Part shown: piece by piece, positions 38,432 to 50,890 of the stretch
Layout of the letters: every line of letters begins with the position of its first letter
Position numbering within the stretch: position 1 is the first letter of the stretch
DNA from: Steromphala cineraria
Lineage: Eukaryota; Mollusca; Gastropoda; Trochida; Trochidae
DNA length: 64,000 bases
Reading direction: 5' to 3'
Assembly (NCBI GenBank): GCA_916613615.1
Contig: OU744729.1
Coordinates: 66,326,790 to 66,390,789, forward strand
Made by a program: the position numbers and the translations under genes
Notes under the pieces: model-generated
What the model was told of the DNA's origin: nothing
Seen by the model: only the letters and a program-made list of their open reading frames with translations
The model's database searches: none

Positions 38432-39182
38432 TGTTCACATCGAACCAGTTGGTCTTCTCTGTATTAACTTTCACACAACATTTAACATCTTGATAAAGGG
38501 ACTGTATTGCTGATAAAAATTGTCCTTGTATTCTAAAGCGATTTGTCATCTTTAGCCAAAGTAACTGTCGTTGAACTGAGTCGAATGCCTTCTTAATGTC
38601 GATGAAGCACAAGTAGGTGGAGAGTTTTGATATCTTTCTGTTATAGACAATCTTAGTTAATGAATGTAGATGGTCCTGACATGACCTGCCTTTCCTGAAG
38701 CCATTTTGTAGATCGGTAAGAAGCTGTTCTTGTTCCAGCCAGTTACTTAATCTTGTGTTTAAGACTTTTGCATATATTTTATAAGGAACTGAGAGAAGGG
38801 TTATTCCTCTGTAGTTAGACGGGATTCGTGGATCTCCTGACTTTGGTATGGGTGTTATTATTCCTTTTTGCCATATTTTTGGAACAAGGCCTGACCTGAA
38901 CATGATATTAAACAGTCCGTGTAAGGTATTTATAGCATTACTATTCTTCAACACTTCAGCTTGGAGTTCATCAATCCCTGGGGCTTTGTTTAATTTCATA
39001 TCCTGTACAGCTTTGAATACCTCCAGCTTTGAAATAGGTTCATTTAATATTTCACTGTTTAAAGTTTTATTGATAGGTTCACAGAAATTGCTGTTTTCAC
39101 TGGGTTGAACTTGTGTTTGAGTATTGACATTTTGTGGGTTGAATAAATCGCTGAAATCTTGCTTAATGAGTGCCTTAGTCAC
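38373..39182 (-). pseudogene. LINE reverse transcriptase, N-terminal half of RT domain
   Basis: 269 codons open. Recognisable RT blocks in order: NKAPGIDELQAEVLK (65-79), PIPKSGDPRIPSNYRGITLL (111-130), QNGFRKGRSCQDHL (159-172) and motif A, CFIDIKKAFDSV (192-203), with the catalytic aspartate at residue 195. The frame then runs out of phase at about residue 251, where motif B should begin. A run of six A (about 38420-38425) at that point is the likely slip site, since the expected G-x-K-Q-G-C-x-x-S-P resumes in another frame. The frame opens on GTG with no good start context, so the left edge is a truncation rather than a true start. Confidence 0.85.
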
Positions 39183-40435
39183 ACTAAGGTAGTTTTAAAA
39201 ACGTTCTACTCCGTTCTAAAATGTTCACAATACGGCCTCCTTCGGGATAGAAACGAGAAACTTTTGTTTACATTTTATCTAACTACGACGCCAGAATGTT
39301 TATCCACAGTTTTTAATACGTCAACCTCTCTAGTCCTGTGACAGTTTGTAGTACGTTTATAGATCGGGTAAAAGTACCTGTTTACCTCGTCTCCAGTCAG
39401 TTTAATAGAGTCCTCGGACAGTTAACGTAAGTTATCAAAAAGACCTTTCTCGGCCTTAATACGCACAATCCTGTTCTAGCTCGTTTTTAGAGAGTGTTTC
39501 ACGTTTTACTGTATACGCTTTCATGCGGTCAGTAGGGCGTGCTGTTTGTACGGCCATCACGTCCAGGCCCGTTTTCGGTAAAGACCAAGCAAGTTCTCGA
39601 CCGTTTCAAACCTGTTCTCGCTGTCAAAGTAAAACATTTATAATAATCAGGTTTATGTCTATTCATTGTCCAAAAAGTGTTTTCTTTTATTGTTTTCTGT
39701 CTTCACAAAACTACCGCAATGTTGCCCTGCTTTCAACAAAATTGAAGGACAACTATATTGATTCTTAGTTCACATCATTCATTTATACAAAAGAGTCGTG
39801 AAAAATAGTTTTTATCAACTGAAAAATATAGGTTGCGCAGAAACACATACACATATTGTAATCACAAAACTAACCGACATTCACTCTATTCCAGATGCAA
39901 AAGTGTTCATTTTTAGTTATCAAATCCCCATGAGTTAGTGAAAAAATTATGAAATTTTATTCGTCAATTCAATTTGCACTGCCAAAGTAGAAAAACCTAA
40001 TTGAGAATAGTTCAAACGTACTAACAACGAATACAATGTGTTCTGAACCTTGTGCAAACTCATAGAACGTCATTAAAACCTTTTCATGATAATTAATTTC
40101 AACATATCTGGACCAAGTTGTAACTGCCTATATACGTACTATGATCTGGTAAGATCTGTTTGCGGACGTCATAGACGTGGTGAAAACTGTATACTAACGT
40201 AAATGAAATCGATTTCCGACTGAAGCACGTGATAATAGTTCTTGGAAGGGTCGAAGTACGGAAATTCCGTTCGAGGTACAACAATCCCGTTTAAATAACG
40301 TTTGTCCTACGTTAGATTTTAGAACATCCTTCCATTTCTATAAGGTTCGCAAACAGTTGACATTAGGTCCATTCCGTTCTTCCACAGTTCGAGTTCGTTG
40401 TATAAGAACGTAGTAAAAACGGGTTTGGTGTGACT
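39177..40435. mobile_element. Candidate TIR element with CpG-rich, GpC-poor arms
   Basis: The ends are inverted: AGTCACACTAA at 39177 and, on the minus strand from 40435, AGTCACACCAA. Ungapped comparison of the outer 31-33 bases gives about 22 matches, including the 8-bp ends, GTTTT at position 16 and ACGTTCT at position 25. No target-site duplication is visible (flanks GCCTT and GGGGT). The left end lies where the LINE coding sequence stops. The arms (about 39180-39640 and 40070-40435) contain many more CpG than GpC; the middle does not. No transposase-like frame is present, so if real the element is non-autonomous. Confidence 0.45.
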
Positions 40436-40770
40436 GGGGTATAACTCTCTATGAATGTCTGATTCCTAGATACAAATGTCTATATAGAAGCAAGTTTTAA
40501 AAATAACTATACATAAATAAAACTACAGAGAAAAGAAGAAAGAAGAAAAGTATACTATTTCGGTGTCACGTGCATACATCCATTTCACATGTGGCATGAT
40601 TAAACAATATCTCACATGATATAAAAAATTGCAGATAAAAAGATAGCACCCGGCATACAAGTGAGACAACATATTAATTTACATATCAATCGTTTTATAA
40701 CAAAATATAGATAATAATAAAATAAAACATTGAATAAAGGGATGGAGTTTATGAGAGAACATAAACCCAC
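40436..40770. other. Anonymous AT-rich DNA
   Basis: No gene or repeat recognised in this stretch between the candidate TIR element and the next retroelement tail. Confidence 0.45.
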
Positions 40771-40839
40771 TGGTCAAAAAGTGACTGCATGACTGAGTGA
40801 GCAGTGTATTGTCGCGACAGTACACAACACGCAGACAGA

Positions 40840-40930
40840 CAGTCCCAACCTCCCCCCTCCCCTAAAACGGGAATTATCTCCATCTAATCTCCAGCTAATG
40901 GAGGAAATAAATATGATGATGATGATGGTG
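40840..40930 (+). mobile_element. Retroelement 3' end: hairpin plus ATG-repeat tail
   Basis: The sequence contains CTCCAT...ATGGAG (stem of six, loop about 15 bases) followed by GAAATAAAT and four ATGATG-type units ending near 40928. A short 3' hairpin followed by a simple-repeat tail is a common 3' end of LINEs and of SINEs that use them. No coding sequence is attached, and the 5' limit is unclear. Confidence 0.45.
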
Positions 40931-41435
40931 TATGTCATTTATCAGTTACAATTTGTAAGCGAGATAAATTTCATATCGTTCATATCATTCTGATACCGTC
41001 AACCACTTAAAGGTATCCCTAAACATACCGATGGACATCATATGGCAATAGCGCAGTATCTGTGTTACGACGATACTTCAATGACATGAATAAATATATG
41101 AATATCTTAATTAAACTATAACCTTTTTTCATGAAAATCCCGTTGCAGTACGGATGTGTCATGGCTCACATTTGACGGTATGATATCTGTACTAGGTGAG
41201 AAATTTCTGTTGTTGCACAAATACATACACAGTTGTCAGATTTAACATTTGAATGGCTTATGGCGTACGTGTCTGTTCAATTTTACCTAGCTACTTCATG
41301 TTCCAATATTTTAACAGATCGAAATGATGATGACAGAAAAATAGCAACTTAGTATCTCGTTCAGTCTGAAATAATAAAATGGGTGTCCTTGAATTTACAT
41401 GATGATTGTGTTATATTTAACAAAGATAGCATATT
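40931..41435. other. Anonymous DNA
   Basis: No gene, repeat or terminal structure recognised. Confidence 0.45.
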
Positions 41436-41936
41436 TTGGTCCAATATCTGCTTTCTTTTTTAAATAGTACAATATCTGCTTTTAACTGCATTGTAAAAGG
41501 CTTTGGGTATGTAAATGGAAATAAACTTAGATGCTATCGACTCTTCAAGGAGGATCTATCCCCAGAACCCTACGTTAAGAAGCTGATGCCAAGACACCAC
41601 CGCAAAGCCTTAGCCAAATTACGCTCGGGTAGTCTACCTTTAATGGTAGAAACAGGAAGACATGCTAAGCCGCCTATACCACTTGCGGACCGGAAGTGCC
41701 CTTTCTGTCCGTCACATATAGAAGATGAAGTGCACTTTTTGATTGTCTGTCCACTGTATACAGATCTGCGCTACAGTTTTATTAATCAAGCCTCACTGGC
41801 TGACCCAAGTTTTTCCTCCAAAATCTCAATTGACAGATTCATCTATTTAATGCAAAATGTTGAGAGCCAAATCAAATTATCTACCTCAATTAATAACAAG
41901 TGCCAACACAGAATTAATTTTATCCAGCAAATGTGA
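41436..41936 (+). pseudogene. LINE C-terminal fragment, third copy, plus strand
   Basis: 166 codons open, but only the part from about codon 24 (GYVNGNKLRCYRLFK) is clearly LINE-derived; the preceding codons are probably flanking sequence read through. It contains RKALAKLRSGSLPLMVETGR and DRKCPFCPSHIEDEVHFLIV followed by CPLY, matching the C-terminal block and C-x2-C...H-x4-C knuckle of the copy at 37168-38199. The C-terminal ~45 residues are also in frame to a TGA. It is a 5'-truncated copy lacking the RT domain. Confidence 0.75.
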
Positions 41937-42078
41937 TATTTTAGCCATTGTAACTTACCACCCATTGTTTATATTTAACGCGTTTACATACATGGATTTT
42001 AATGATTTGTAGTGTGTCATAGGTCGATTACGGCCGGGTAGTTTTACCAATGTATGTTAATGTTTTATTGTAAACTAC
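41937..42078 (+). mobile_element. 3' UTR of the LINE fragment
   Basis: About 140 bp between the stop codon and the TC microsatellite, AT-rich, including GGTCGATTACGGCCGGGTAG. By analogy with the other LINE ends here, the simple repeat that follows is probably derived from the element's tail. Confidence 0.5.
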
Positions 42079-42158
<80 letters not shown>

Positions 42159-42273
42159 GTGTCTCTCTCTGTGTGTGTCTCTGTCTCTCTCTGTCTCTTT
42201 CTCTGTCTCTCTCTCTGTCTCTCTGTCTCTCTGTCTCTCTGTCTCTGTCTGTCTCTCTCTCTCTCTCTCTCTC
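42079..42273 (+). repeat. TC/TCTG microsatellite (195 bp)
   Basis: Nearly pure TC repeats at the left, with increasing TCTG and TGTC interruptions to the right. It creates long serine/leucine-rich and arginine/glutamate-rich open frames on the two strands, which are artefacts of composition and not genes. Confidence 0.95.
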
Positions 42274-43345
42274 CCGCTACCCTTACGAGTCCAATGCGGT
42301 TCTATAAATAAAATGAACATATTTAGTCTAAAATTTAGACATTGAAATGAAACGGTCAATAAATGTATGAAAATTAAATAAAATGGAAAGAAGACTGATT
42401 TTTCATTATTTTCATTTAGCATTTGAGTCTCCTAATAGACTTGTTAATAAATTTATCTTATTTTAGAGCTAGGCTGGCAGACTAAAATATATCAATTGTC
42501 TTACATATTGCAAATTCATTTTTTACTTTATACAAATAAACCACATACAAATATTCTAAATAATGATTGATCGACTTTTGAAAATTTAGTTGTGACCTGC
42601 AATTCTCACGATCATTGTAAGTTTTCGGTTATTCTAACTTTTCTATTCAATATATAAAATGGTTAATATAAAAAATATCTAATACGGTTTATATAAAACA
42701 CATCTAAAGATCTGCAATAAAAACATTGGGGAATCTCGGTTATATCTCGTGTATCTATACAAGTGCATATTGTCGGAAAACGACTGTCTTAAGAAATTTC
42801 CCAAAAGAATGGAAAATAAAATTGATGAATAAAAATGGAAATATAGGACGAAATAACCAACCGTTGTGGAAAGCTTCTCGGTAAATACATTACAAACGGC
42901 TTGAAATAGATTATGTATTCACAAGGAAAACAAATGTAAATCTTAATGATCCAAACACCCAACTTCATGAAAACTTCATAGGTATTAAAAATATGCATAT
43001 ACAAATGAAATACTGCAACACAAATATCGTATTAGCTTACCTTAGTGTTTTAGGGGCAGTTCAAGAAGCTGAAAATCTATTTTAGAGTAATGAATGTGTA
43101 TTTTCACTAAACTCTGATCGTTCCATATTATTGTAACTCAATATAAGATACTCGGTGAATGCATATTTCTTAAAAGTTATTGATATCCTATATGATCCTT
43201 TATCCTTTAACAACCTTATTTTATTTCTTGGATGACTCATTATTTTAAACATGCTTTGTTGGGATCGTTTGTGTAGAACTATTAAACGAGACAGAACAGA
43301 TTTTTTATTTCTGTCTTTCTGTCTATGTGAGTTTTTTTTCTGTCT
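42274..43345. other. Anonymous AT-rich DNA up to the satellite edge
   Basis: No gene recognised. Near 43295-43325 it contains CAGATTTTTTATTT followed by CTGTCTTTCTGTCTATG. CAGATTTTTTATTT also adjoins the GACA tail of the LINE fragment at 51690, so a small piece of that LINE 3' end may lie here. Satellite resumes at 43347. Confidence 0.5.
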
Positions 43346-43609
43346 ATTCACCAAAAACATGACTTTCAAAATTTTGATTAAAAATGGGCAGAAACTTTTC
43401 GTAAAGGTGTAGCGAGCATGTAGAGATGTGCACAAATTGATTTCTAAGACCTTTTATTTTGATGTATATTGAAAAATCTGAATTCAGGTTATACAGATAA
43501 AGGCTTTGCATTTTTCATCAAAAACATGACTTTCAATATTTTGATTGAAAATGGGCAGAAACTGTTCTTTAAGGTGTACCAAGCTTGTAGAGATTTGCAA
43601 AAAGTGATT

Positions 43610-46600
43610 TTTAAGACCTTTTATTTTCACTTAAAATGACCAGTGTTAATTGAACAAGGGAGAGAACCCTACACAGACATCCACTGAATTTTCTACCAAA
43701 AACATGACTTTCAAAATTTTGAATAAAAATGGGCAGAAACTGTTCGTAAAGGTGTAGCGAGCATTGGAGATGCACACAAATTGATTTCTAAGACCTTTTA
43801 TTTTGACGTATATTGAAAAATCTGAATTCAGGTTATACAGATATAGGCTTTGCATTTTTCATAGAAAACATGACTTTCAATATTTTGATTGAAAATGGGC
43901 AGAAACTGTTCTTTAAGGTGTACCCAGCATGTAGAGATTTGCAAAAACTGATTTTTAAGACCTTTTATTTTCACTTAAAATGACCAGTGTTAATTGAACA
44001 AGGGAGAGAACCCTACACAGACATCCACTGCATTTTCTACCAAAAACATGACTTTCAAAATTTTGAATAAAAATGGGCAGAAACTGTTCGTAAAGGTGTA
44101 GCGAGCATGTAGAGATGTGCACAAATTGATTTCTAAGACCTTTTATTTTGACGTATATTGAAAAATCTGAATTCAGGTTATACAGATATAGGCTTTGCAT
44201 TTTTCATCAAAAACATGACTTTCAATATTTTGATTGAAAATGGGCAGAAACTGTTCTTTAAGGTGTACCAAGCATGTAGAGATTTGCAAAAACTGATTTT
44301 TAAGACCTTTTATTTTCACTTAAAATGACCAGTGTTAATTGAACAAGGGAGAGAACCCTACACAGACATCCACTGTATTTTCTACCAAAAACATGACTTT
44401 CAAATTTTTGATTAAAAATGGGCAGAAACTGTTCGTAAAGGTGTAGCGAGCATGTAGAGATGCGCACAAATTGATTTCTAAGACCTTTTATTTAGACGTA
44501 TATCGAAAAATCTGAATTCAGGTTATACAGATATAGGCTTTGCATTTTTCATCAAAAACATGACTTTCAATATTTTGATTGAAAATGGGCAGAAACTGTT
44601 CTTTAAGGTGTACCAAGCATGTAGAGATTTGCAAAAACTGATTTGTAAGACCTTTTATTTTCACTTAAAATGACCAGTGTTAATTGAACAAGGGAGAGAA
44701 CCCTACACAGACATCCACTGCATTTTCTACCAAAAACATGACTTTCAAAATTTTGATTAAAAATGGGCAGAAACTGTTCGTAAAGGTGTAGCGAGCATGT
44801 AGAGATGCGCACAAATTGATTTCTAAGACCTTTTATTTTGACGTATTTTGAAAAATCTGAATTCAGGTTATACAGATATAGGCTTTGCATTTTTCATCAA
44901 AAACATGACTTTCAATATTTTGATTGAAAATGGGCAGAAACTGTTCTTTGAGGTGTACCAAGCATGTAGAGATTTGCAAAAACTGATTTTTAAGACCTTT
45001 TATTTTCACTTAAAATGACCAGTGTTAATTGAACAAGGGAGAGAACCCTACACAGACATCCACTGCATTTTCTACCAAAAACATGACTTTCAAAATTTTG
45101 ATTTAAAATGGGCAGAAACTGTTCGTAAAGGTGTAGCGAGCATGTAGAGATGTGCACAAATTGATTTCTAAGACCTTTTATTTTGACGTATATTGAAAAA
45201 TCTGAATTCAGGTTATACAGATATAGGCTTTGCATTTTTCATCAAAAACATGACTTTCAATATTTTGATTGAAAATGGGCAGAAACTGTTCTTTAAGGTG
45301 TACCAAGCATGTAGAGATTTGCAAAAACTGATTTGTAAGACCTTTTATTTTCACTTAAAATGACCAGTGTTAATTGAACAAGGGAGAGAACCCTACACAG
45401 ACATCCACTGTATTTTCTACCAAAAACATGACTTTCAAATTTTTTATTAAAAATGGGCAGAAACTGTTCGTAAAGGTGTAGCGAGCATGTAGAGATGCGC
45501 ACAAATTGATTTCTAAGACCTTTTATTTTGACGTATATTGAAAAATCTGAATTCAGGTTATACAGATATAGGCTTTGCATTTTTCATCAAAAACATGACT
45601 TTCAATATTTTGATTGAAAATGGGCAGAAACTGTTCTTTAAGGTGTACCAAGCATGTACAGATTTGCAAAAACTGATTTTTAAGACCTTTTATTTTCACT
45701 TAAAATGACCAGTGTTAATTGAACAAGAGAGAGAACCCTACACAGACATCCACTGCATTTTCTACCAAAAACATGACTTTCAAAATCTTGATTAAAAATG
45801 GGCAGAAACTGTTCGTAAAGGTGTAGCGAGCATGTAGAGATGTGCACAAATTGATTTCTAAGACCTTTTATTTTGACGTATATTGAAAAATCTGAATTCA
45901 GGTTATACAGATATAGGCTTTGTATTTTTCATCAAAAACATGACTTTCAATATTTTGATTGAAAATGGGCAGAAACTGTTCTTTAAGGTGTACCAAGCAT
46001 GTAGAGATTTGCAAAAACTGATTTTTAAGACCTTTTATTTTCACTTAAAATGACCAGTGTTAATTGAACAAGGGAGAGAACCCTACACAGACATCCACTG
46101 TATTTTCTACCAAAAACATGACTATCAAATTTTTTATTAAAAATGGGCAGAAACTGTTCGTAAAGGTGTAGCGAGCATGTAGAGATGCGCACAAATTGAT
46201 TTCTAAGACCTTTTATTTTGACGTATATTGAAAAATCTGAATTCAGGTTATACAGATATAGGCTTTGCATTTTTCATCAAAAACATGACTTTCAATATTT
46301 TGATTGAAAATGGGCAGAAACTGTTCTTTAAGGTGTACCAAGCATGTACAGATTTGCAAAAACTGATTTTTAAGACCTTTTATTTTCACTTAAAATGACC
46401 AGTGTTAATTGAACAAGAGAGAGAACCCTACACAGACATCCACTGCATTTTCTACCAAAAACATGACTTTCAAAATTTTGATTAAAAATGGGCAGAAACT
46501 GTTCGTAAAGGTGTAGCGAGCATGTAGAGATGCGCACAAATTGATTTCTAAGACCTTTTATTTTGACGTATTTTGAAAAATCTGAATTCAGGTTATACAG

Positions 46601-46960
46601 ATATAGGCTTTGCATTTTTCATCAAAAACATGACTTTCAATATTTTGATTGAAAATGGGCAGAAACTGTTCTTTAAGGTGTACCCAGCATGTAGAGATTT
46701 GCAAAAACTGATTTTTAAGACCTTTTATTTTCACTTAAAATGACCAGTGTTAATTGAACAAGGGAGAGAACCCTACACAGACATCCACTGCATTTTCTAC
46801 CAAAAACATGACTTTCAAAATTTTGAATAAAAATGGGCAGAAAGTGTTCGTAAAGGTGTAGCGAGCATGTAGAGATGTGCACAAATTGATTTCTAAGACC
46901 TTTTATTTTGACGTATATTGAAAAATCTGAATTCAGGTTATACAGATATAGGCTTTGCAT
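43610..46960 (-). repeat. Homogeneous run of 345-bp B+A dimers
   Basis: Ten successive B units (43610, 43955, 44300, 44645, 44990, 45335, 45680, 46025, 46370, 46715) are exactly 345 bp apart. Within it, a 690-bp duplication is visible: CACTGTATTTTCTACC at about 45409 and 46099, and GTACAGATTTGC at about 45656 and 46346. The main array left of the island has no comparable run. Confidence 0.9.
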
Positions 46961-48428
46961 TTTACACCAAATACATGACTTTCAAAATTTTGATTAAAAA
47001 TGGGCTGAAACTGTTCGTAAAGGTGTAGCGAGCATGTAGAGATGCACACAAATTGATTTCTAAGACCTTTTATTTTGACGTATATTGAAAAATCTGAATT
47101 CAGGTTATACAGATATAGGCTTTGCATTTTTCATCAAAAACATGACTTTCAATATTTTGATTGAAAATGGGCAATAACTGTTCTTTAAGGTGTACCAAGC
47201 ATGTAGAGATTTGCAAAAACTGATTTTTAAGACCTTTTATTTTCACTTAAAATGACCAGTGTTAATTGAACAAGGGAGAGAACCCTACACAGACATCCAC
47301 TGCATTTTCTACCAAAAACATGACTTTCAAAATTTTGATTAAAAATCGGCAGAAACTGTTCGTAAAGGTGTAGCGAGCATGTAGAGATGCGCACAAATTG
47401 ATTTCTAAGACCTTTCATTTTGACGTATATTGAAAAATCTGAATTCAGGTTATACAGATAAAGGCTTTGCATTTTTCATCAAAAACATGACTTTCAATAT
47501 TTTGATTGAAAATGGGCAGAAACTGTTCTTTAAGGTGTACCAAGCTTGTAGAGATTTGCAAAAACTGATTTTTAAGACCTTTTATTTTCACTTAAAATGA
47601 CCAGTGTTAATTGAACAAGGGAGAGAACCCTACACAGACATCCACTGCATTTTCTACCAAAAACATGACTTTCAAAATTTTGATTAAAAATGGGCAGAAA
47701 CTGTTCGTAAAGGTGTAGCGAGCATGTAGAGATGCGCACAAATTGATTTCTAAGACCTTTCATTTTGACGTATATTGAAAAATCTGACTTCAGGTTATAC
47801 AGATAAAGGCTTTGCATTTTTCATCAAAAACATGACTTTCAATATTTTGATTGAAAATGGGCAGAAACTGTTCTTTAAGGTGTACCAAGCTTGTAGAGAT
47901 TTGCAAAAACTGATTTTTAAGACCTTTTATTTTCACTTAAAATGACCAGTGTTAATTGAACAAGGGAGAGAACCCTACACAGACATCCACTGCATTTTCT
48001 ACCAAAAACATGACTTTCAAATTTTTTATTAAAAATGGGCAGAAACTGTTCGTAAAGGTGTAGCGAGCATGTAGAGATGCGCACAAATTGATTTCTAAGA
48101 CCTTTTATTTTGACGTATATTGAAAAATCTGACTTCAGGTTATACAGATATAGGCTTTGCATTTTACACCAAATACATGACTTTCAAAATTTTGATTAAA
48201 AATGGGCAGAAACTCTTCGTAAAGGTGTAGCGAGCATGTAGAGATGCACACAAATTGATTTCTAAGACCTTTTATTTTGACGTATTTAGAAAAATCTGAA
48301 TTCAGGTTATACAGATATAGGCTTTGCATTTTTCATCAAAAACATGACTTTCAATATTTTGATTGAAAATGGGCAAAAACTGTTCTTTAAGGTGTACCAA
48401 GCATGTAGAGATTTGCAAAAACTGATTT

Positions 48429-50890
48429 TTAAGACCTTTTATTTTCACTTAAAATGACCAGTGTTAATTGAACAAGGGAGAGAACCCTACACAGACATCC
48501 ACTGCATTTTCTACCAAAAACATGACTTTCAAAATTTTGATTAAAAATGGGCAGAAACTGTTCGTAAAGGTGTAGCGAGCATGTAGAGATACGCACAAAT
48601 TGATTTCTAAGACCTTTCATTTTGACGTATATTGAAAAATCTGACTTCAGGTTATACAGATAAAGGCTTTGCATTTTTCATCAAAAACATGACTTTCAAT
48701 ATTTTGATTGAAAATGGGCAGAAACTGTTCTTTAAGGTGTACCAAGCTTGTAGAGATTTGCAAAAAGTGATTTTTAAGACCTTTTATTTTCACTTAAAAT
48801 GACCAGTGTTAATTGAACAAGGGAGAGAACCCTACACAGACATCCACTGCATTTTCTACCAAAAACATGACTTTCAAAATTTTGAATAAAAATGGGCAGA
48901 AACTGTTCGTAAAGGTGTAGCGAGCATGTAGAGATGTGCACAAATTGATTTCTAAGACCTTTTATTTTGACGTATATTGAAAAATCTGAATTCAGGTTAT
49001 ACAGATATAGGCTTTGCATTTTTCACCAAATACATGACTTTCAAAATTTTGATTAAAAATGGGCAGAAACTGTTCGTAAAGGTGAAGCGAGCATGTAGAG
49101 ATGCGCAAAAATTGATTTCTAAGACCTTTTATTTTGACGTATATTGAAAAATCTGAATTCAGGTTATACAGATATAGGCTTTGCATTTTTCACCAAAAAC
49201 ATGACTTTCAAAATTTTGATTAAAAATGGGCAGAAACTGTTCGTAAAGGTGTAGCGAGCATGTAGAGATGTGCACAAATTGATTTCTAAGACCTTTTATT
49301 TTGACGTATATTGAAAAATCTGAATTCAGGTTATACAGATATAGGCTTTGCATTTTACACCAAATACATGACTTTCAAAATTTTGATTAAAAATGGGCAG
49401 AAACTGTTCGTAAAGGTGTAGCGAGCATGTAGAGATGCACACAAATTGATTTCTAAGACCTTTTATTTTGACGTATATAGAAAAATCTGAATTCAGGTTA
49501 TACAGATATAGGCTTTGCATTTTTCATCAAAAACATGACTTTCAATATTTTGATTGAAAATGGGCAAAAACTGTTCTTTAAGGTGTACCAAGCATGTAGA
49601 GATTTGCAAAAACTGATTTTTAAGACCTTTTATTTTCACTTAAAATGACCAGTGTTAATTGAACAAGGGAGAGAACCCTACACAGACATCCACTGCATTT
49701 TCTACCAAAAACATGACTTTCAAAATTTTGATTAAAAATGGGCAGAAACTGTTCGTAAAGGTGTAGCGAGCATGTAGAGATGCGCACAAATTGATTTCTA
49801 AGACCTTTCATTTTGACGTATATTGAAAAATCTGAATTCAGGTTATACAGATAAAGGCTTTGCATTTTTCATCAAAAACATGACTTTCAATATTTTGATT
49901 GAAAATGGGCAGAAACTGTTCTTTAAGGTGTACCAAGCTTGTAGAGATTTGCAAAAACTGATTTTTAAGACCTTTTATTTTCACTTAAAATGACCAGTGT
50001 TAATTGAACAAGGGAGAGAACCCTACACAGACATCCACTGCATTTTCTACCAAAAACATGACTTTCAAAATTTTGATTAAAAATGGGCAGAAACTGTTCG
50101 TAAAGGTGTAGCGAGCATGTAGAGATGCACACAAATTGATTTCTAAGACCTTTCATTTTGACGTATATTGAAAAATCTGACTTCAGGTTATACAGATAAA
50201 GGCTTTGCATTTTTTATCAAAAACATGACTTTCAATATTTTGATTGAAAATGGGCAGAAACTGTTCTTTAAGGTGTACCAAGCTTGTAGAGATTTGCAAA
50301 AAGTGATTTTTAAGACCTTTTATTTTCACTTAAAATGACCAGTGTTAATTGAACAAGGGAGAGAACCCTACACAGACATCCACTGCATTTTCTACCAAAA
50401 ACATGACTTTCAAAATTTTGAATAAAAATGGGCAGAAACTGTTCGTAAAGGTGTAGCGAGCATGTAGAGATGTGCACAAATTGATTTCTAAGACCTTTTA
50501 TTTTGACGTATATTGAAAAATCTGAATTCAGGTTATACAGATATAGGCTTTGCATTTTTCACCAAATACATGACTTTCAAAATTTTGATTAAAAATGGGC
50601 AGAAACTGTTCGTAAAGGTGAAGCGAGCATGTAGAGATGCGCAAAAATTGATTTCTAAGACCTTTTATTTTGACGTATATTGAAAAATCTGAATTCAGGT
50701 TATACAGATATAGGCTTTGCATTTTTCACCAAAAACGTGACTTTCAAAATTTTGATTAAAAATGGGCAGAAACTGTTCGTAAAGGTGTAGCGAGCATGTA
50801 GAGATGCGCACAAATTGATTTCTAAGACCTTTTATTTTGACGTATATTGAAAAATCTGAATTCAGGTTAAACAGATATAGGCTTTGCATT
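48429..50890 (-). repeat. Tandem duplication, period 1536 bp
   Basis: The B units at 48429, 48774 and the following A monomers recur 1536 bp later at 49965, 50310 and beyond. Shared rare variants are CTGACTTCAGGTTATAC, AAGCTTGTAGAGATTTGC with AAAAAGTGATTTTTAAG, TTGAATAAAAATGGG, and the ATACATGACTTTC / GTGAAGCGAGC monomer (about 49030-49090 and 50566-50626). Confidence 0.8.

Larger units (their letters stand above)
36898..39182 (-). mobile_element. Degenerate non-LTR retrotransposon (LINE), 5'-truncated
   Basis: This minus-strand element retains a reverse transcriptase domain, the post-RT region, a C-terminal knuckle and a ~270-bp 3' UTR that ends in a short TTA/AAT repeat (36895-36915). Coding sequence lies in three overlapping frames (39182-38373, 38431-38147, 38199-37168), so it is non-functional. 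There is no endonuclease domain: sequence left of the RT region on the coding strand is replaced at about 39177 by a different element. The RT architecture and C-terminal knuckle place it among LINEs rather than LTR elements. The clade is not determined. Confidence 0.85.
29435..43346. other. 13.9-kb non-satellite island inside the array
   Basis: Satellite stops after TACAGATA (29434) and resumes in the same orientation at TTCACCAAAAAC (43347). Comparison with an intact monomer shows that only about 15 bp of satellite (TAGGCTTTGCATTT) is missing between the two edges, so the island occupies one point in one monomer. It is AT-rich, contains many mobile-element remnants and shows no convincing host gene. 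The two ends do not look like inverted or direct repeats of each other. Confidence 0.85.

Noticed and set aside
42054..42422. Long Ser/Leu-rich and Arg/Glu-rich frames
   Set aside because: Both are translations of the TC microsatellite.
29435..43346. The whole island as one giant transposon
   Set aside because: No inverted or direct terminal repeats at its two ends, no right-hand copy of TACAGATA, and no transposase, integrase or polymerase frame spanning it; its contents are separate small elements.
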